NCBI GenBank assembly: GCA_013399305.1
Contig: VXAI01000191.1
Span: 419,872 to 483,871, forward strand
Source: Rostratula benghalensis
Lineage: Eukaryota; Chordata; Aves; Charadriiformes; Rostratulidae
DNA length: 64,000 nucleotides
Direction of reading: 5' to 3'
Part shown: positions 63,583 to 64,000 of the stretch, in pieces
Layout: each line of letters opens with the position of its first letter
How positions within the stretch are numbered: the stretch's first letter is position 1
Made by a program: the position numbers and the translations under genes
The notes under the pieces: generated by a model
Seen by the model: only the letters and a program-made list of their open reading frames with translations
Told to the model about the DNA's origin: nothing
The model's database searches: none

Positions 63583-63706
63583 CAGCCGGCCCAACATCCC
63601 CCACTGGGGACACGGCGTGAAGGGGTGCAGGGACCAACCCTGCCTCCCCGAGGGCTGACCCCCCCCCTCTCTCAGCAGGAGCCTCCCGCTCCGCAGTCGG
63701 CTCCAT
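63583..63706 (-). other. Possible first-exon coding start (minus strand)
   Basis: Within the island a minus-strand frame runs from 63967 to 63482 without stops. Its ATG at 63704-63706 (G at +4 but T at -3) begins MEPTAEREAPAERGG. A good donor (GGCTG then GTGAGG) would end the exon at 63583 after 41 codons plus one base. That phase does not fit the exon candidate at 60675-60787, which needs two carried bases. A weaker donor (GCAGG then GTTGGT, near 63637) would fit it. Overlapping long frames on all strands are normal in 80% GC sequence, so this is only a possibility. I recognise no gene. Confidence 0.2.
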
Positions 63707-63823
63707 CGACGCCGAAGCCGCCTTCTCCCCGCCGTGCCTCCCAGCGCCGCCGGTGTGGAAGACCCTCGAGGCTCGCCCCCACCGCCGGCCGAGGCGGGTC
63801 GGGGAGGCGGCGCCCCGCCGGCC

Positions 63824-63838
63824 CCGCCGCCGCCGCCG
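63824..63838. repeat. (CCG)5 trinucleotide repeat
   Basis: Five exact CCG units lie inside the CpG island. Short repeats of this kind are common in 5' untranslated regions. Confidence 0.9.
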
Positions 63839-64000
63839 CACACAAAGCGGCCGCCCGCCGCCACCGGCCCTTCCTGCGAGCGACGCCCGAGTCCCCGCCT
63901 CAACCTGCAGCCTATGAGCGAGGAGGCGCCGCCCCGAGCGGCGGCCGGATCGCGATCGGGATCGCACCCGCCGCCCGCCGAGGAGAGCGCCGCGCTCCCG

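Larger units (their letters stand above)
63140..64000. promoter_or_regulatory. CpG island, likely promoter, cut by window end
   Basis: GC content climbs from about 63.0 kb, and by hand count 270 of the last 340 bases (63661-64000) are G or C (about 79%), with very many CpGs. Sp1-like GC boxes (CCCCGCC, CCCGCCG) and a (CCG)5 run are present. No TATA box is evident, which fits a housekeeping-type or broadly expressed promoter. Islands of this kind mark transcription starts, often in both directions. The homopolymer bias to the left and the exon candidate at 60.7 kb favour a leftward (minus-strand) transcript. A gene running right out of the window cannot be excluded. Confidence 0.85.

Noticed and set aside
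63203..63658. 151-codon plus-strand frame in the CpG island.
   Set aside because: Stop codons are rare in 70-80% GC sequence, and long frames occur on all strands here. There is no start context or similarity to support it.
1..64000. Search for CRISPR arrays, operons, phage, plasmid or toxin-antitoxin features.
   Set aside because: There are no regularly spaced repeats, no dense coding and no bacterial-style gene spacing. CR1, the ERVL LTR and the CpG island show vertebrate nuclear DNA.
1..64000. Search for tRNA, rRNA and snRNA genes.
   Set aside because: No tRNA A-box and B-box pair with a cloverleaf, no rRNA core and no snRNA-like promoter or Sm site was recognised by eye. A covariance-model scan could still find degenerate copies.

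Overview
The window reads as vertebrate nuclear DNA, almost certainly from a bird. The evidence is four fragments of the avian CR1 retrotransposon, an avian ERVL-type solo LTR, sparse repeats overall, AT-rich sequence (roughly 38-42% GC by eye) and one very GC-rich CpG island at the right edge. No bacterial, phage, plasmid or CRISPR feature is present. The LTR resembles a family I remember from birds other than chicken, but I cannot name the species, chromosome or gene.

Layout. 1-6040: unique noncoding sequence with simple repeats and one probable ancient MIR copy. 6041-6533: CR1, plus strand. 6534-13164: unique sequence with a 17% GC block (7321-7500) and a GC-richer patch (about 10.0-10.8 kb) holding the longest open frame. 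13165-13341: CR1 tail, plus strand. 15610-15635: assembly gap. 18012-18088: probable ancient L2-like fragment. 19405-19645: CR1, minus strand. 24133-24630: solo ERVL LTR, minus strand, with a near-perfect 5-bp target duplication. 24631-45989: long unique stretch with two perfect hairpins (33592-33626 and 34977-35020), a candidate minus-strand exon (35010-35244) and a GC-rich patch of unknown origin (42785-43265). 45990-46425: CR1, minus strand. 46426-63139: unique sequence rich in A-tracts, with several MIR-like relics and the best candidate coding exon (60675-60787, minus). 63140-64000: CpG island, cut by the window end.

How it may fit together (inference): the island looks like a promoter. 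Homopolymer strand bias suggests that a transcript starts there and runs leftward over about 42-64 kb, so much of the right third would be its first introns. The exon candidate at 60.7 kb would belong to it. No protein family could be recognised in any open frame, and the longest frame (166 codons) is about what chance gives in this much sequence. I found no convincing new biological system. The observations most worth checking are the homopolymer strand switch near 40-42 kb, the 60.7 kb exon candidate and the 19-bp perfect hairpin at 35.0 kb.
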